Source of the DNA: Trichaptum fuscoviolaceum
Lineage: Eukaryota > Basidiomycota > Agaricomycetes > Hymenochaetales > Trichaptaceae
Assembly: GCA_910574455.1 (NCBI GenBank)
Contig: CAJSYZ010000007.1
Span: 4,368,598-4,432,597 of the forward strand
Direction of reading: 5' to 3'
Length of the DNA stretch: 64,000 nt
Shown here: piece by piece, positions 43,607 to 59,754 of the stretch
Position numbering within the stretch: the first letter of the stretch is position 1
Layout of the letters: the number at the start of each line of letters is the position of its first letter
Position numbers and translations under genes: made by a program
Notes under the pieces: generated by a model
Database searches by the model: none
The model's input: the letters and a program-made list of their open reading frames with translations, nothing else
What the model was told of the DNA's origin: nothing

Positions 43607-44372
43607 AGGCGTGTGCGAGCCTTAGCTTCTCGTCCGTCTCGGAAACCCAGTTGACGTAGGCATCGAATTTCATATCCTTCGCCTCTGTGCTGGCGATGTG
43701 CTGGCGAACCTGGTCTTTGAGTCCCTTCCGGAACATGTCGAGGTAGATGACATCCGTCGTTGCGTCCTTGGGCCACCCGGTGAGGGCTTGGAGGGCACGG
43801 AATTGCGACGCAAACTCGGCGACCGTTCCTGTCTGGCGTAGGCGCATCAGCTTGTCGGCTGCGGCTTTGTCTGCATCGATTTCCCCGTAAGAGGCGCGAA
43901 GGGCGGCGAACAGGGCCTCCAGGCTGGCGGCTTCTGGCGGTGTCGGGATGTCCTGGAGTCGATCTAGAATGGGTCGTGCCCAGTCTTGCGCCGGCCCCCG
44001 CAGTAGCATCAGAGCAAATGCGACCTTGCGGGTTTCGTCTAGTCCCGGATGTTGTCCGAACAGGTAGAGCTTAATCTGGTGAATCCAGTTCTCCAGCTTG
44101 GCTCGTTCGCCTTCGAAGGTGTCGGGAAGCTTCATCTTGAGCCCGGCTCCGCCCCCAGACGGGGAGGCGGGCTGACTCGCGATTTGGGCTTCTAACGCCT
44201 GGTTGGCGTGCTTGAGCTGGGCGACTGTGTTCTGAACCTGATTGTGTTTGTTGACTAGCTTGGAGTAGCGTTTTTCGAGGGTGTCAAGGCGATCAAGGAT
44301 GGGCTGGAGTTTGTCTTCCTCCATCGAGGAGCTCGGGACGGGAAAGCGAAGGTATCTGCGAGTCCTCCCCAT
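43455..44372 (-). CDS. Chromovirus gag capsid region
   Basis: About 305 residues. A coiled coil (LDTLEKRYSKLVNKHNQVQN) is followed by a capsid domain (KLPDTFEGERAKLENWIHQI; ALMLLRGPAQDWARPIL; FASQFRALQALTGWPKD). The start near 44372 or at the ATG of MEEDKLQPIL 15 residues later lies about 100 bp after the 5' LTR. It ends with NAMEIDRVRRERRS where the frame shifts to the zinc knuckle. Confidence 0.82.
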   Translation of the reverse strand: MGRTRRYLRFPVPSSSMEEDKLQPILDRLDTLEKRYSKLVNKHNQVQNTVAQLKHANQALEAQIASQPASPSGGGAGLKMKLPDTFEGERAKLENWIHQIKLYLFGQHPGLDETRKVAFALMLLRGPAQDWARPILDRLQDIPTPPEAASLEALFAALRASYGEIDADKAAADKLMRLRQTGTVAEFASQFRALQALTGWPKDATTDVIYLDMFRKGLKDQVRQHIASTEAKDMKFDAYVNWVSETDEKLRLAHAYGPVSKPAATPRSNPGTTSSAPRTIPTAGASSTKDPNAMEIDRVRRERRS

Positions 44373-44478
44373 TCCTGGTGGGACGACATCGCTGGTCGGC
44401 GGTACGGGTGCGGGGGTAGAAGTAAAGAGCGTGAGGGTGTCGAGTCTGAGCGGCGGTGAGCCAGGACTTTTGACCTAA

Positions 44479-45307
44479 TGTTACGACCGTCGGGAATTGT
44501 AGCGGGAAACAGTTTCGGGAAACTGGAATTCGCGACAAGAACCCGCGTTCGGGAATCTGGATTCGCGACTGGGAACGAGCGTGGGAATTCAGGCGGGAAA
44601 CGCGCGGGATTCTATCCAGGCGCGTCGCGGGATTCTCAAGGCCAGCTAGGACTCTTCACTGCTTTGAACGTCAAGTAAGCGGATCCCTAAGGAAGCACTC
44701 CACAAGTAAGTATTGCGCAACTAACTACACAGGAGAAAAGAGAGAGATCGCACCTAAGGAAGCACTCCACAAGAGGTCAAAAGTGGGGTGCTCCTTACGA
44801 TGCCTACAGCTATTTATCTACTTCGTAAAGACTGTATAGTTAATCTACGCTAAGTGTCCTTGCGCAATGCGCACCTATCTACTACAAACGATACATGCTA
44901 CGACCGCACTGCTAGGCATGTCTATCCCGTCTCTCCAGATGGCTACGGCCTGTCCGTGGACGTCAGCGTCCGGTCCGGGGCCGCGACTAGCCAGACTAGG
45001 TATGCCAGACTGTTGCAGGTCGTCACCTTGAGGTACTAACGGATTAATGAGCGTATGTTGATAAGTGAATGTACGTGTGCCGTGGCGGGTCGTCGTAAAT
45101 GAATGTGTGTATGCGTGCATGGTGGTCGGGACGGTGGTGCGGGATAGGTCACGTGAGCGGGGGATCTTGCGGGGGATCGTGCGAGTCGGGAAAGGGGTTT
45201 CGCGCGGGGAATCCAATGGCGGGATTCTCCCCGCGGGATTGTCTGCTCATGTCGGGATCCTTGGCGGGAAAGTGCGGAAATGAGAAAAGGGGCCTGGGAT
45301 CTCGACA
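44479..45307 (-). repeat. 5' LTR of the chromovirus
   Basis: 829 bp, one base shorter than the 3' LTR (GTGCGGAAATG). Near-identity of the two LTRs indicates a very recent insertion, assuming the sequence is accurate. Confidence 0.93.
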
Positions 45308-46191
45308 GTCGCGTCCAATTCGGGATATCTAATAGATTTTGCGTTCTCCGTGGACTGAATTAGTTGATAAGCCTTCATAATTCCGAGAAGCTTTGTTATG
45401 TTGCCAGCAGACATTTGCTCTTCGCGATAGAGAAAATCTGCGAGCTCGAAATCTGCTCGGCACGAATAGGGAAACCAGTCATTTGACGCAGGTTCGTTCC
45501 GTGAAACGGGCGGTTCTTCCTTTTCTAAGAAGTTCCCTTCTTCATCGCATGGAGTGGCTGCACGATATTTGGTGTTCAGAATGCTAAAGTAAACTGGGGA
45601 CATCATACTTAGCGCGCACCATTTAAATATCTGTGATACACCTTTAAGTTATCATTGTTTCTCTTCATAATCTCCAATGTCGGAGTCCAGATCAGCAGAA
45701 GATAGGTCTTGGTCTTCAAGTTCGTCATCTCCAGTGTCAGCATGGGACAGGCAATCAGGACCGTCTAAATCTTGAAGCAGCTCGTCTCGGCCTATGCTAA
45801 GCATCGAGATATCCTGTGTGAGTATAGAAATGTCGTAGTCGTAACTTGAAGAGTTGCAGCCACTTTCATCTTCATGATGGCCCTCCAAGTCTGTTGGAAG
45901 TTCAGGAGAGCCGGGAAGAGCTTGAGGTGTCGAAGGTCGTGCGGGTCGCTTGGGTGAGGAATCCAAGTCGTAACCACAAGCAGCAGGTCTTGTTGCAAAT
46001 GATGACGGGTGAGCTGAATATTTCATGTCTTGTCCCTTGCGGATTGATTCTTGAACCTCCTGCTGCAGAAGGAGAAGGTGCATCGAATAGTCGGGGGGAA
46101 GATATCTGTAAGATGAACGGGTTTGGGCCTTCGCCGAGTTACCGGCATTAGTTCCAGTAAATTGAACGCTGAATTTAAAGTTGAATGGCAC
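45308..46191 (-). pseudogene. Plavaka-type transposase, N-terminal part (disrupted gene)
   Basis: The first exon region 46191-45652 (MPFNFKFSVQ...) has Ser/Pro-rich and acidic stretches ending DSDIGDYEEKQ. The second, 45606-45308, has DWFPYSCRADFELADFLYRE then EQMSAGNITKLL, a typical lead-in of Plavaka transposases, and stops at the retrotransposon after ELDAT. The exact splice between the two blocks (45651-45607) is unclear. The gene is divergent from the charged-protein gene at 46626, with about 435 bp between starts. Confidence 0.78.
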
Positions 46192-46600
46192 GCTCAGCGG
46201 TGACGCCCGCGTAGTAACAACTTGAAGTTAGTAGTACTACTAGTAGTAGTACCGGTAGCCTGAGTAGCCACAGCCTCAGGCTGTCAGTGACTCAGTGGCA
46301 CCGCCGCCAGCCTGCCAGTGAGCCTGCAAGTGCCAGTGAGTAGTACTAGTACCAGTAGCACTGTGATAGTACTAGTAATAGAGCTAGCCTGAGTATCCGA
46401 GTGTCCAAGTCCGAGTCTGAGTCAGGCTCATTCCGAGTCAGCCTAACTTGAAGGCTGCCAATCACTGGCACTGCCAGTGCCAGCAAGTGCAAGTGGGCGT
46501 AAATTTTCCTTGAATAGGCGCCCTCATCTCCAACTTCAACTACAACTTGCACCTTTGCCAACTCGATTCACCATCGAAACTCATAGCACCTGTCAGCGTG
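46192..46600. repeat. Palindromic-word cluster D (divergent promoter region)
   Basis: Between the transposase and the charged-protein gene. Contains GTAGTACTACTAGTAGTAGT, CCTCAGGCTGTCAGTGACTC, TGGCACTGCCAGTGCCAG and AACTTGAAG words. Likely holds both promoters (inference). Confidence 0.6.
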
Positions 46601-46625
46601 CCTCGACTTGAAACACTGCACAAGA

Positions 46626-49600
46626 ATGTCAACTCGAAGACAAACGCGGGCTAAGAATAGCAATCAGCACCCGGGAGCCATAGTCAATAAACTCAGAACA
46701 CGTCGAACGAAAGAGGAGGTATTGAGGGAGAAAGAAGAGAAGGAGAGAAGGAGAGAAGAGCAGGCCTCAAAGCGTGGTGAGGCATTGAGGGAAAAGGAGG
46801 AGAAGGAAAAACAGAAGGAAGAACGGGCAGCTCTGCGCGAAGCTGCGGCTCAACAAGCCGCGGATGCGAGAGAGAAGAGAAAACTTGATGCGGAACAGAA
46901 ACGGGCAGCAAAAGAACAAGAGGCATCTGAGAAGGTACGCAAAAAGAGAGCTGCAGCAGAGCAACAGGAAACAGCAATACTGGAGACGATGGAGCTTGAG
47001 AAGAATTTGTCGAAGGCTCTTGACATTCGCACCCAGATGGGCTCAACTGCACCTAAGCTGGCTGGCACTGACAAACGAGGGCTAAAAAAACCGAAAGACA
47101 CTCCTGAAGCTAGTGAGTCCTTATCTTCAAGACAGCGACAGTCGAGTTACCAGATATTGGCATTGCAGGTTCAACGAACGAGGAAAAAGACAGCTTTTGT
47201 GAAGCTGAAGGCAATGCAAACTTTTATGTTTCGTAAGTTGCATTACCTTTACGACTTTAGGTTTTGAAAGATGAACATATTGACTCACGTTATGATGCAG
47301 CCAATTCCGATGGACCAGATAGAGAGCGCGCAAAAAAGGCGAGGAAAAAGGACACCAGAGGTGCACTTCCTTTCCGTACTTGTGTGCAGGGCGCAAAGGC
47401 TTCAAGTCGTATCATAGGAGGCACTGGCTATCATAGTACGCTTGCAGGACAGGACAGCAGTCTTTCTGGTGAGGATACAGACATGATAGACTCGCCCAAT
47501 ACGTCGAAACGGAACGATAAGACAAAGCGACCTGTCAGGGCACTTCGCAACACAGATGGATCCACTTTCTTCGGCGGAGAGGGCAGAAATCCTGAGATCG
47601 CAAGGAAGATAGTAGAAGATATTGACTTGTGAGTTTGAAGTCGTACTACTCAAACCGTTCGCATCATAGTACGAAAGATGAGTTTCAAATTCAAACAAAT
47701 TCAAGTTGATAGTAAGTGTGAAGCTTGATTTAAACTCAGCTACTTGAAGCTTATCATTGTAGTACTACTTACTACTACTACTAGTAGTACTAGTACTGAT
47801 AGCTTGAATGCGCCCGCCACTGCCAGTGGCAGTTTGAGCGTGCCACGCGTGCGCCAGTGACACTGCCAGTGGCAGCGACCGTGGCGGCCCGGCGGGTCAC
47901 CGCCGTGCCACACTTCTTCAAGATCATCATGAACCCGAACGTTGCAGCTTCTTCACTTATAATGCTCACATCCTTATCTTTGTTTCAAGTTGTGAGCCTG
48001 GCTGACACAAGGAAAATTTAGGCTCCCCGCCTCGGTGCAAGAGGATGCAAACTTTAGTCCTTGGGAGGATGAAGGAGAGACAGTAACCCTCACGAGTTTT
48101 CAAGGTGTAAAGAATAGCTTTGCGAGCGAGCGACAGACGGCACATCTTGTTGACTCCGACACTGATAATGTGAGTTGGTTAAAGCATTCATTAGACTGGC
48201 AGATGAAATCTTAATATTTTGATTGTGCGTTTAATTAGGACGCGAGGAGACTTACAATACCGCCCCAAGCCAATGTGAGTGCCGCTTAAAGTTCAAGAAA
48301 TCGTTCGATTCACAGAGACTATGCATCGGTGGAGTCCCATGCACAACGATGGCTAATTAACAATGTTTCTGTATCGTATCAGGATGGAGCCAGCAATAAA
48401 TCGAAGAAAAAGGAAGCTATCCCGCGACACTCTCTCCGACTTGCAGGCTCCTACAACGTTGGTAAGTGGCATCATAATGTCTTGCTTCGTTCGCGCTACT
48501 TATCCTTCCTTCTTTGTGCTCTGGAGAAGAAGAATATCAGGAGACAATCGGCCGTTCAGGTGAGTGTTTCACATCAAAGCATGGATCTGGTGCCGGACTT
48601 TCTTGTGTCCTTCGGCGTCGACATATCTTTACTTCATTACTTACCAAACCGTACTCTGAATAGGGCGCGAAAATGCAGAGAATCGCCAACTCCCAGCTTG
48701 ATGTAACGGTAAGTTTATTCTGCTTTTACCCCCTCACTACTCACCTGTCATCTCGTCAGGAGGGTATTACTGTCGATGGACATAGAGAGCAATCGCCGGC
48801 GTTGTATCTGCAGATGCAGGTATGTGTAGGCATCGACACTCAATAGGACAACTTTCTGCACCCCTTTCTTTGGCAAGGATCTGGTCGTCTACTAAGCTTT
48901 GCTTATTGTAGGACAGCATGATCGCGAATAATAAGAAGAGGAAGTCACCGCCGGACTCTAACTCGCATGCCGTGGTAATTCTTGCATTTCCACCCAATAT
49001 TCAGATCACTTCCTTACTATCTAAAACAGACTAGCATGAACGTGTATATGAAGAAGCCGTCATCACAGGCTGCCTCGACAGTTAGTGTTAATCCTTCTAA
49101 TCTCCATTTCATATCATTTCTGATTAAGCAACAAGGATTTGAACCTCACTACTAGTAACAAGAGTAAACTGCAAGACAGTCATTCTCAGGCTGATATCTA
49201 CTGGTATTCAATTCTCTTCGAGCTTTTCTTGGTAACAATTCCTCTAATTGCTACAGATGAAATCTTCTACTTCTATTCGCAATTTGAAGAGGTCTCTGGC
49301 GGCTCATGCGCAACATATTGCAAGTGTGAGCTAATTGCTGCAATTGATTCGTGTACTAATTCAAGGCTCCTTTAACAGGCAAGTGGTTGTGAGGTGTCGC
49401 TAACACCCACGAGCACAATCACCTGCGATGACGACAGTATCCATCAGTCCTGAACCCGAAGTGCTCGCAACCAAGGCTCATCTTGGTCATCGCAAAGTCT
49501 CTCGGACTACTACTCTGTGCGTTAATCAAATCATGTCTATGATATACATCCACTAACTTGCAGAAATGCAGACATCTGTAGGGCTTGAGGACAAGGATAG

Positions 49601-50945
49601 AAATAGTATCGGAAGGGAGGGATCCCGCGCTCCCGGCAAAAAAAGGGCAACAAATCAGTGTCTCCCTCCCGGAACTCAGGCAGGCTGGACTCACATTCTT
49701 CTGCCTTCGCTGTATCGCGCAGTTGGAAAGTCCACAACTCCATGGCAAAACCCGGACAATAAGTCCATCGGAGCTTGTGGGGGAAGGTGTTTGATTCTGT
49801 CGAACTTAGTTACGACACGCAATTGGCTGACATCTGTTCTTTAGTTGAGTCATCCCTTATTGTCTTTCATCGGCCATTTTGAATCAAGTATGATCTGCCC
49901 TGTAGGCAGCCCAGAGATGCTCTGATAGTTGGCGCAAGAAATTGTTCGAGAAAGCCGAACAATCAATTTCGAGTTTCGTCGGCAACGAGCGTTCTAAGTC
50001 GGTGGAGACCGAAGAAATTGTGAAGATGTTGCAGACGATGGTCGACAAGAAGAAAGCTGAAACCATTCCTCTGGGAAAGCTGGCATAGTATGGATAAGGT
50101 ATGTAAAAATTTTGCCCCATGTCACCCTTCGTATCCCTGCATTGACTCTGAAAGTACAGAAGCAAGGGTTGTTCTGCTCTGATCTTGTAATCTCAGTGTT
50201 GTCCGTACACCTAGTCTTGGCCCTGGGTCGGCATAAAGTACTGGATAAAAACACAATAGGAAAGCCTATCGGTGCCCTCGCTCTTGCGGCAACCGCGGTA
50301 TCTATCTACTTCAGTTCTTATAGTGGCTTTATTCGCTGAATTTCTCATGAACAGGTCAAGGTTGCAATCGACAAGCAAGTGGCCCGGTTGCAAAAGATCA
50401 AAGAAGAGTTTGGTGGCGCTGAGTGGTACTTCACCAGTGCTCTGTGGCAGCCTCATACGGACGACTATGTTAACTTTATTGTCGAATTCCTCGTTTTTTT
50501 GTACTGAATCAAACTGGGAGAAGGTCCGATCCCGCCTAGCAGCTTACAATTCCATTGAAGATTTTAGTGCGGGAAAGAACACCGAACTTGGGTTGGATCG
50601 GGTGTCACTGGCAGGGATTTCTCCCTGTATCTTGACGTTGGAGACGCGGATGCGAGCGGCGAGTATACATATGGCGAGGGCGCTACTAGAAGTAGTAAGT
50701 GCAAGGAGGATAAGGATAATGACGGCGAAGAAGTCGAGGATTTCAAGGATAGGGAAGACGATATGGAGGACGAGAGTGTGCTTGGCGAGGGAGACGAGGT
50801 CGAGGACAAGGATCAGGAGGAGGACAAGGATCAGGATCAGGATGAGAACAAGGATGCGGACGAGAATTTCAGCGTGGGTTATGGACGCAGTGGAGGTTTT
50901 GAGGGCGAGGAGAATGACGCAGGCAGAGAGGACTGGGAAGGTTGA
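46626..50945 (+). CDS. Transposon cargo: long charged coiled-coil protein, many exons
   Basis: Start ATG 46626 (MSTRRQTRAKNSNQ). Exons 46626-47232, 47301-47628, 48022-48169 and 48239-48274 keep one frame. The 393 bp intron 47629-48021 contains a palindromic-word cluster. Small phase-0 exons follow (from 48383, encoding SNKSKKKEAIPRHSLRL; then NNKKRKSPPDSNSHAV and MNVYMKKPSSQAAST). The N-terminal 130 residues are Lys/Glu/Arg-rich coiled coil (EKEEKERRREEQASKRGE). Downstream exon-like blocks include VKVAIDKQVARLQKIKEEF then GGAEWYFTSALWQPHTD (about 50,355), and a strongly acidic tail near 50,750-50,945 (DKDQEEDKDQDQDENKDADE). The 3' half (after about 49,400) is not fully joined and might be a second gene. 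Charged coiled-coil partners are common in fungal giant transposons; function unknown. Confidence 0.6.
47629..48021 (+). other. Intron filled by palindromic-word cluster E
   Basis: GTGAGT...TTTAG bounds keep the frame from EDID to LLPASVQEDANF. The interior has TACTACTAGTAGTACTAGTA, TGCCAGTGGCAG and AAGTTGATAG words like those in the element's intergenic DNA, so the repeat material has entered or founded an intron. Confidence 0.6.
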
Positions 50946-51696
50946 GGGCGATCGCGAGGAGGACGAGGGTTCATTATGGGATTCGGCTACGGACTGCGCA
51001 GACTTTTAGAGCAGGTCGATCTCTGGTGAGCTTCGGCTTTGACCCATCACCCCGCCACTGTATTCAAGCTCTTACTACCATCAACTTGCAAGTGGCATTC
51101 GTTCTCTGAATATGCCGAGGAACAGCCTGCCAGCGAGGCAGAAGTGGCAAATACAATCTGTTTTCAGGATGCCGTGGTGTAGCTACTGAGGGACCGTGAC
51201 ACTGATGCCCTGATTTCTACTTATTGTCTTAAATTACTTGTGGAAATGAAGTAATTCTGGAACCTCTTACGCACTTACACGCTTGAGTACTGCAAACCGA
51301 CAGACAAAAAAGTCTGCTTATATGATTAAATGATGAATTACTTATGGAATGAACTACTTGAACCCCTTACAAAACTTATACACTTGAGCACTGCAATTCG
51401 AATGCCAGAGAAAAAACTTCTGATATGCTTGAATGCTGAAGACTGAATGCCTGAAGTACTGATTTTTAAGTCGACGGCACTGATTTCAGCAGGCCCCTTC
51501 CTGAATAATGAACCACATGCCTGAATCAGTAAATCATGTAGCAATTTCACTTCGTAAAATCAGTAGAATTTCCCCCGACTTCCCAGGGCTTCAGTAAATT
51601 TCAGACCGTCTTAAGTAACCTTAAACGCCCCGGCTCCCGTCCCCGAAGCTCCATCCAAACCCCCCCTCCCACCGCACATCCCCAATCCCCCCTGTG
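50946..51696. other. Right subterminal region of the giant element
   Basis: No gene. It contains two related blocks, each with a long match to the other (51,225-51,330 and 51,335-51,410: ACTTGTGGAA or ACTTATGGAATGAA, CCTCTTACGCACTTACACGC or CCCCTTACAAAACTTATACA, GAG(T/C)ACTGCAA), and many CTGAA words. This mirrors the CTGAA/CAGTAC-rich left end and fits transposase-binding subterminal repeats (inference). Confidence 0.55.
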
Positions 51697-51716
51697 AAAA
51701 AGAAGATTCCCTGATG
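51697..51716 (-). repeat. Right terminal inverted repeat of the giant element
   Basis: Reverse complement begins CATCAGGGAATCTTCTTTTT and matches the left end in 18 of 20 positions. TG at 51717-51718 is the right target duplication. Confidence 0.88.
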
Positions 51717-57817
<6,101 letters not shown>

Positions 57818-57840
57818 ACGGGTAGCAACGACCACAACAT

Positions 57841-58181
57841 GTCGGTATGTTCAGTACAGAATGTCTACTCAGCGAGGTATTAGCCTGCTTTAAGCTCGCT
57901 GTCGTGCCACGTAGAGCTGAGGTGGTCGCCGCCGTCATTCACAACGGCGGGAGCACAAAATGGTATAAAGGTCCCAACAATGCCCAAAATAGTTCTCACC
58001 GGCACCCTGCCACTGGCAGTGATTTGCCGCCTCCGCTTTCACAAAAACTTGTGCCAGTGGATGGAGAGCGAAACAAAAAATCAGGCTGAGGAGATACATT
58101 TCCATTTTCATCTTTGTGGTTGATACAACATGATAATCTACACGCCCTACGCCGAAATCAGTGTTTTCAGGTAATTGCCCT
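57841..58181. promoter_or_regulatory. Native upstream region of the SUN gene
   Basis: 341 bp between the SUN start (57840, minus strand) and the stop of the oxidase gene (58182), both on the minus strand, so the SUN promoter must lie here or in the neighbour's 3' end. No clear TATA box read on the minus strand. A GCCACTGGCAGTG palindrome occurs near 58009. This region is absent from copies 1-3. Confidence 0.45.
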
Positions 58182-59754
58182 CTATGCTTCTTTAACCAGT
58201 GCATTCCTGTTTCCTTGAATCTCGGGAACACTCTTGTATCCGCTCAAGCCCAGGGAGACCTCGAAGTCGGAAAGGATGACACGAATCTGCTCCTCGACTC
58301 CTTGCTCACCACCTAACGTAAGGCCGTACATGAAGGGCCGCCCCACTGCGCAAGCAAAGTAAGAGATAAAATCGTCTGCAGAAAAAAATGCTTACACAGA
58401 ACTGCCTGAGCGCCGAGAGCAAGAGCCTTTATGATGTCGCTTCCAGTGCGGATGCCCGAGTCGAACAAGACAGTGAATTTGCCTGACGCTTGTGCTACCC
58501 GTACTTTCTCGGAGAGACAAATCTTGTCCAAAGCATCAAGTGATGCAATACCTCCATCTACTTGGCGGCCACCTACAATTCCATGCTTCAGTCTTGCCAT
58601 CGTGAAGACTAAAGTATATTAACTTACCGTGGTTGGAAACGACAATGCCGTCTACCCAATCAACCGCAGTCTCCGCGTCTTCGACGCTCTGAATTCCTTT
58701 CAAGACGATCGGACCATCCCAATGCTCTTTCAGGAATTTCAAGTCCTCCCATGTCCTGTACAATCCCGAATTCACTTCACCAAGCCACGCTCGGCCAAGC
58801 TTTTTCCTCAACAGCACCTCCTCGTCACCTTGCGCCGCCTTCTCCTCAAGCTTCGCCGGATCGTATGGGAACTCCACATGCTTTCCGACGGGCCACGGCT
58901 GTAGCCCATGGCGCTGCATGAAAATGGGATCACCTGTGCCCACCGCGATGCCGGTGCCGTGGAAGAAGGGAAGGTAGGCAGTATCAAGGTCGTGTGGGCG
59001 CCATCCGATGGTGATAGTATCAAGCGTGACGACGAGTACTTTGAATCCATTCGTCTTGGCGCGATTGAGGACGGAGATGGTAACCTCAGGTGTTTTGGGC
59101 CAGTAAAGCTGATACCACCGGTGACCATCGCCGTTGGCGAGGCCTACATCTTCGATTGAGCGCGAGGATGCGGTGCTCATGATCATGGGCACACCAACTT
59201 TCGCGGCTGCTCGGGCGGAGGCGAGCTCGCCATCTTGGTGGACAATACCTTGAACGCCGATGGGAGCAAGGAGGAGAGGAGCTGGCAGCTTGGTCCCGAA
59301 GATTGTAGTCTGATCAAAGCTACGGTTAGGAGGACACATATACGAAGGAGGCGCGCCATACTCACTTCAACATTTCTTGCCGTGCAATCCCTCAGCATGC
59401 GCGGGACAATCCGCCATTTATTGAACGCAGCGCGATTGAAGTGGTCGGTTGAGCACGTACCCGCACTGGCAAATACGTATTGATATGCGTCTGAACATTG
59501 CGAAGACATTAACATGCATGACACGAGAGAATAGTTAAGTGATACTCGCCCATACGGTCTTTCATCTTTTCCCTCGCAGCATCCTCAACTTTCTTGATGT
59601 CTACTGACCCCAAGATAGGTGTGCGTCGATAGCCATAGGCTTCGAACATGAAGGTCGACCATCTGTTCGTATTCGAGCTTTCCGGTAGACTCTTTGGGTC
59701 TGTACCAATAGAGGTGAGCTTCTGTCCTTCTTCTTCAGGTCTGACTTCAGCCAT
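58182..59754 (-). CDS. FMN-dependent alpha-hydroxy-acid oxidase (lactate monooxygenase/glycolate oxidase-like)
   Basis: Five exons: 59754-59550, 59490-59366, 59309-58628, 58572-58396 and 58345-58182 total 1,149 bp (382 residues) in one frame. The first intron has a GC-AG boundary (GCGAGT). Flavin-barrel motifs in order are [58 protein letters not shown], the catalytic SNHGGRQVDG (His abstracts the substrate alpha-proton; Arg binds the carboxylate) and [20 protein letters not shown]. It oxidises a 2-hydroxy acid with FMN, passing electrons to oxygen. The C-terminus (NALVKEA) has no SKL-type peroxisomal signal. Exact substrate unclear. Confidence 0.9.

Larger units (their letters stand above)
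38581..45307 (-). mobile_element. Chromovirus (Ty3/gypsy) LTR retrotransposon inside the transposase gene
   Basis: 6,727 bp, transcribed right to left, flanked by GTCGC target duplications (38576-38580 and 45308-45312). The LTRs begin TGTTACGACC and end CTCGACA (plus-strand view). The internal region 39411-44478 encodes gag, protease, reverse transcriptase, RNase H, integrase and a chromodomain. A purine-rich tract (GGAGGGGGGTAA on the minus strand, 39411-39422) abuts the 3' LTR. The insertion splits a codon region of the transposase; removing it and one duplication restores the reading frame ELDATDPNDD. Confidence 0.93.
19524..51716. mobile_element. Giant Plavaka-type DNA transposon (32.2 kb)
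   Basis: Both ends carry a terminal inverted repeat beginning CATCAGGGAA, with 18 of the first 20 bases matching (19524-19543 and 51697-51716). The flanks read CAATTG on the left and TGATTGCG on the right, while the empty site in copies 2 and 3 reads CAATTGATTGCG, so a TG dinucleotide was duplicated. It encodes a Plavaka-type transposase (known CACTA-like group of basidiomycetes) plus cargo genes. A 6.7 kb retrotransposon is nested inside; without it and its 5 bp duplication the element is about 25.5 kb. The canonical CACTA terminus is not present. Genes are arranged as divergent pairs around palindrome-rich intergenic DNA. Confidence 0.88.

Noticed and set aside
44440..44478. tRNA primer-binding site next to the 5' LTR
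   Set aside because: The sequence after the LTR (TTAGGTCAAAAGTCCTGG, minus strand) does not start with TGG next to the LTR, and I could not assign a tRNA with confidence.
19524..51716. TET/JBP dioxygenase, expected in some fungal giant transposons
   Set aside because: I looked for the iron and 2-oxoglutarate binding pattern in all larger frames of the element and saw none.
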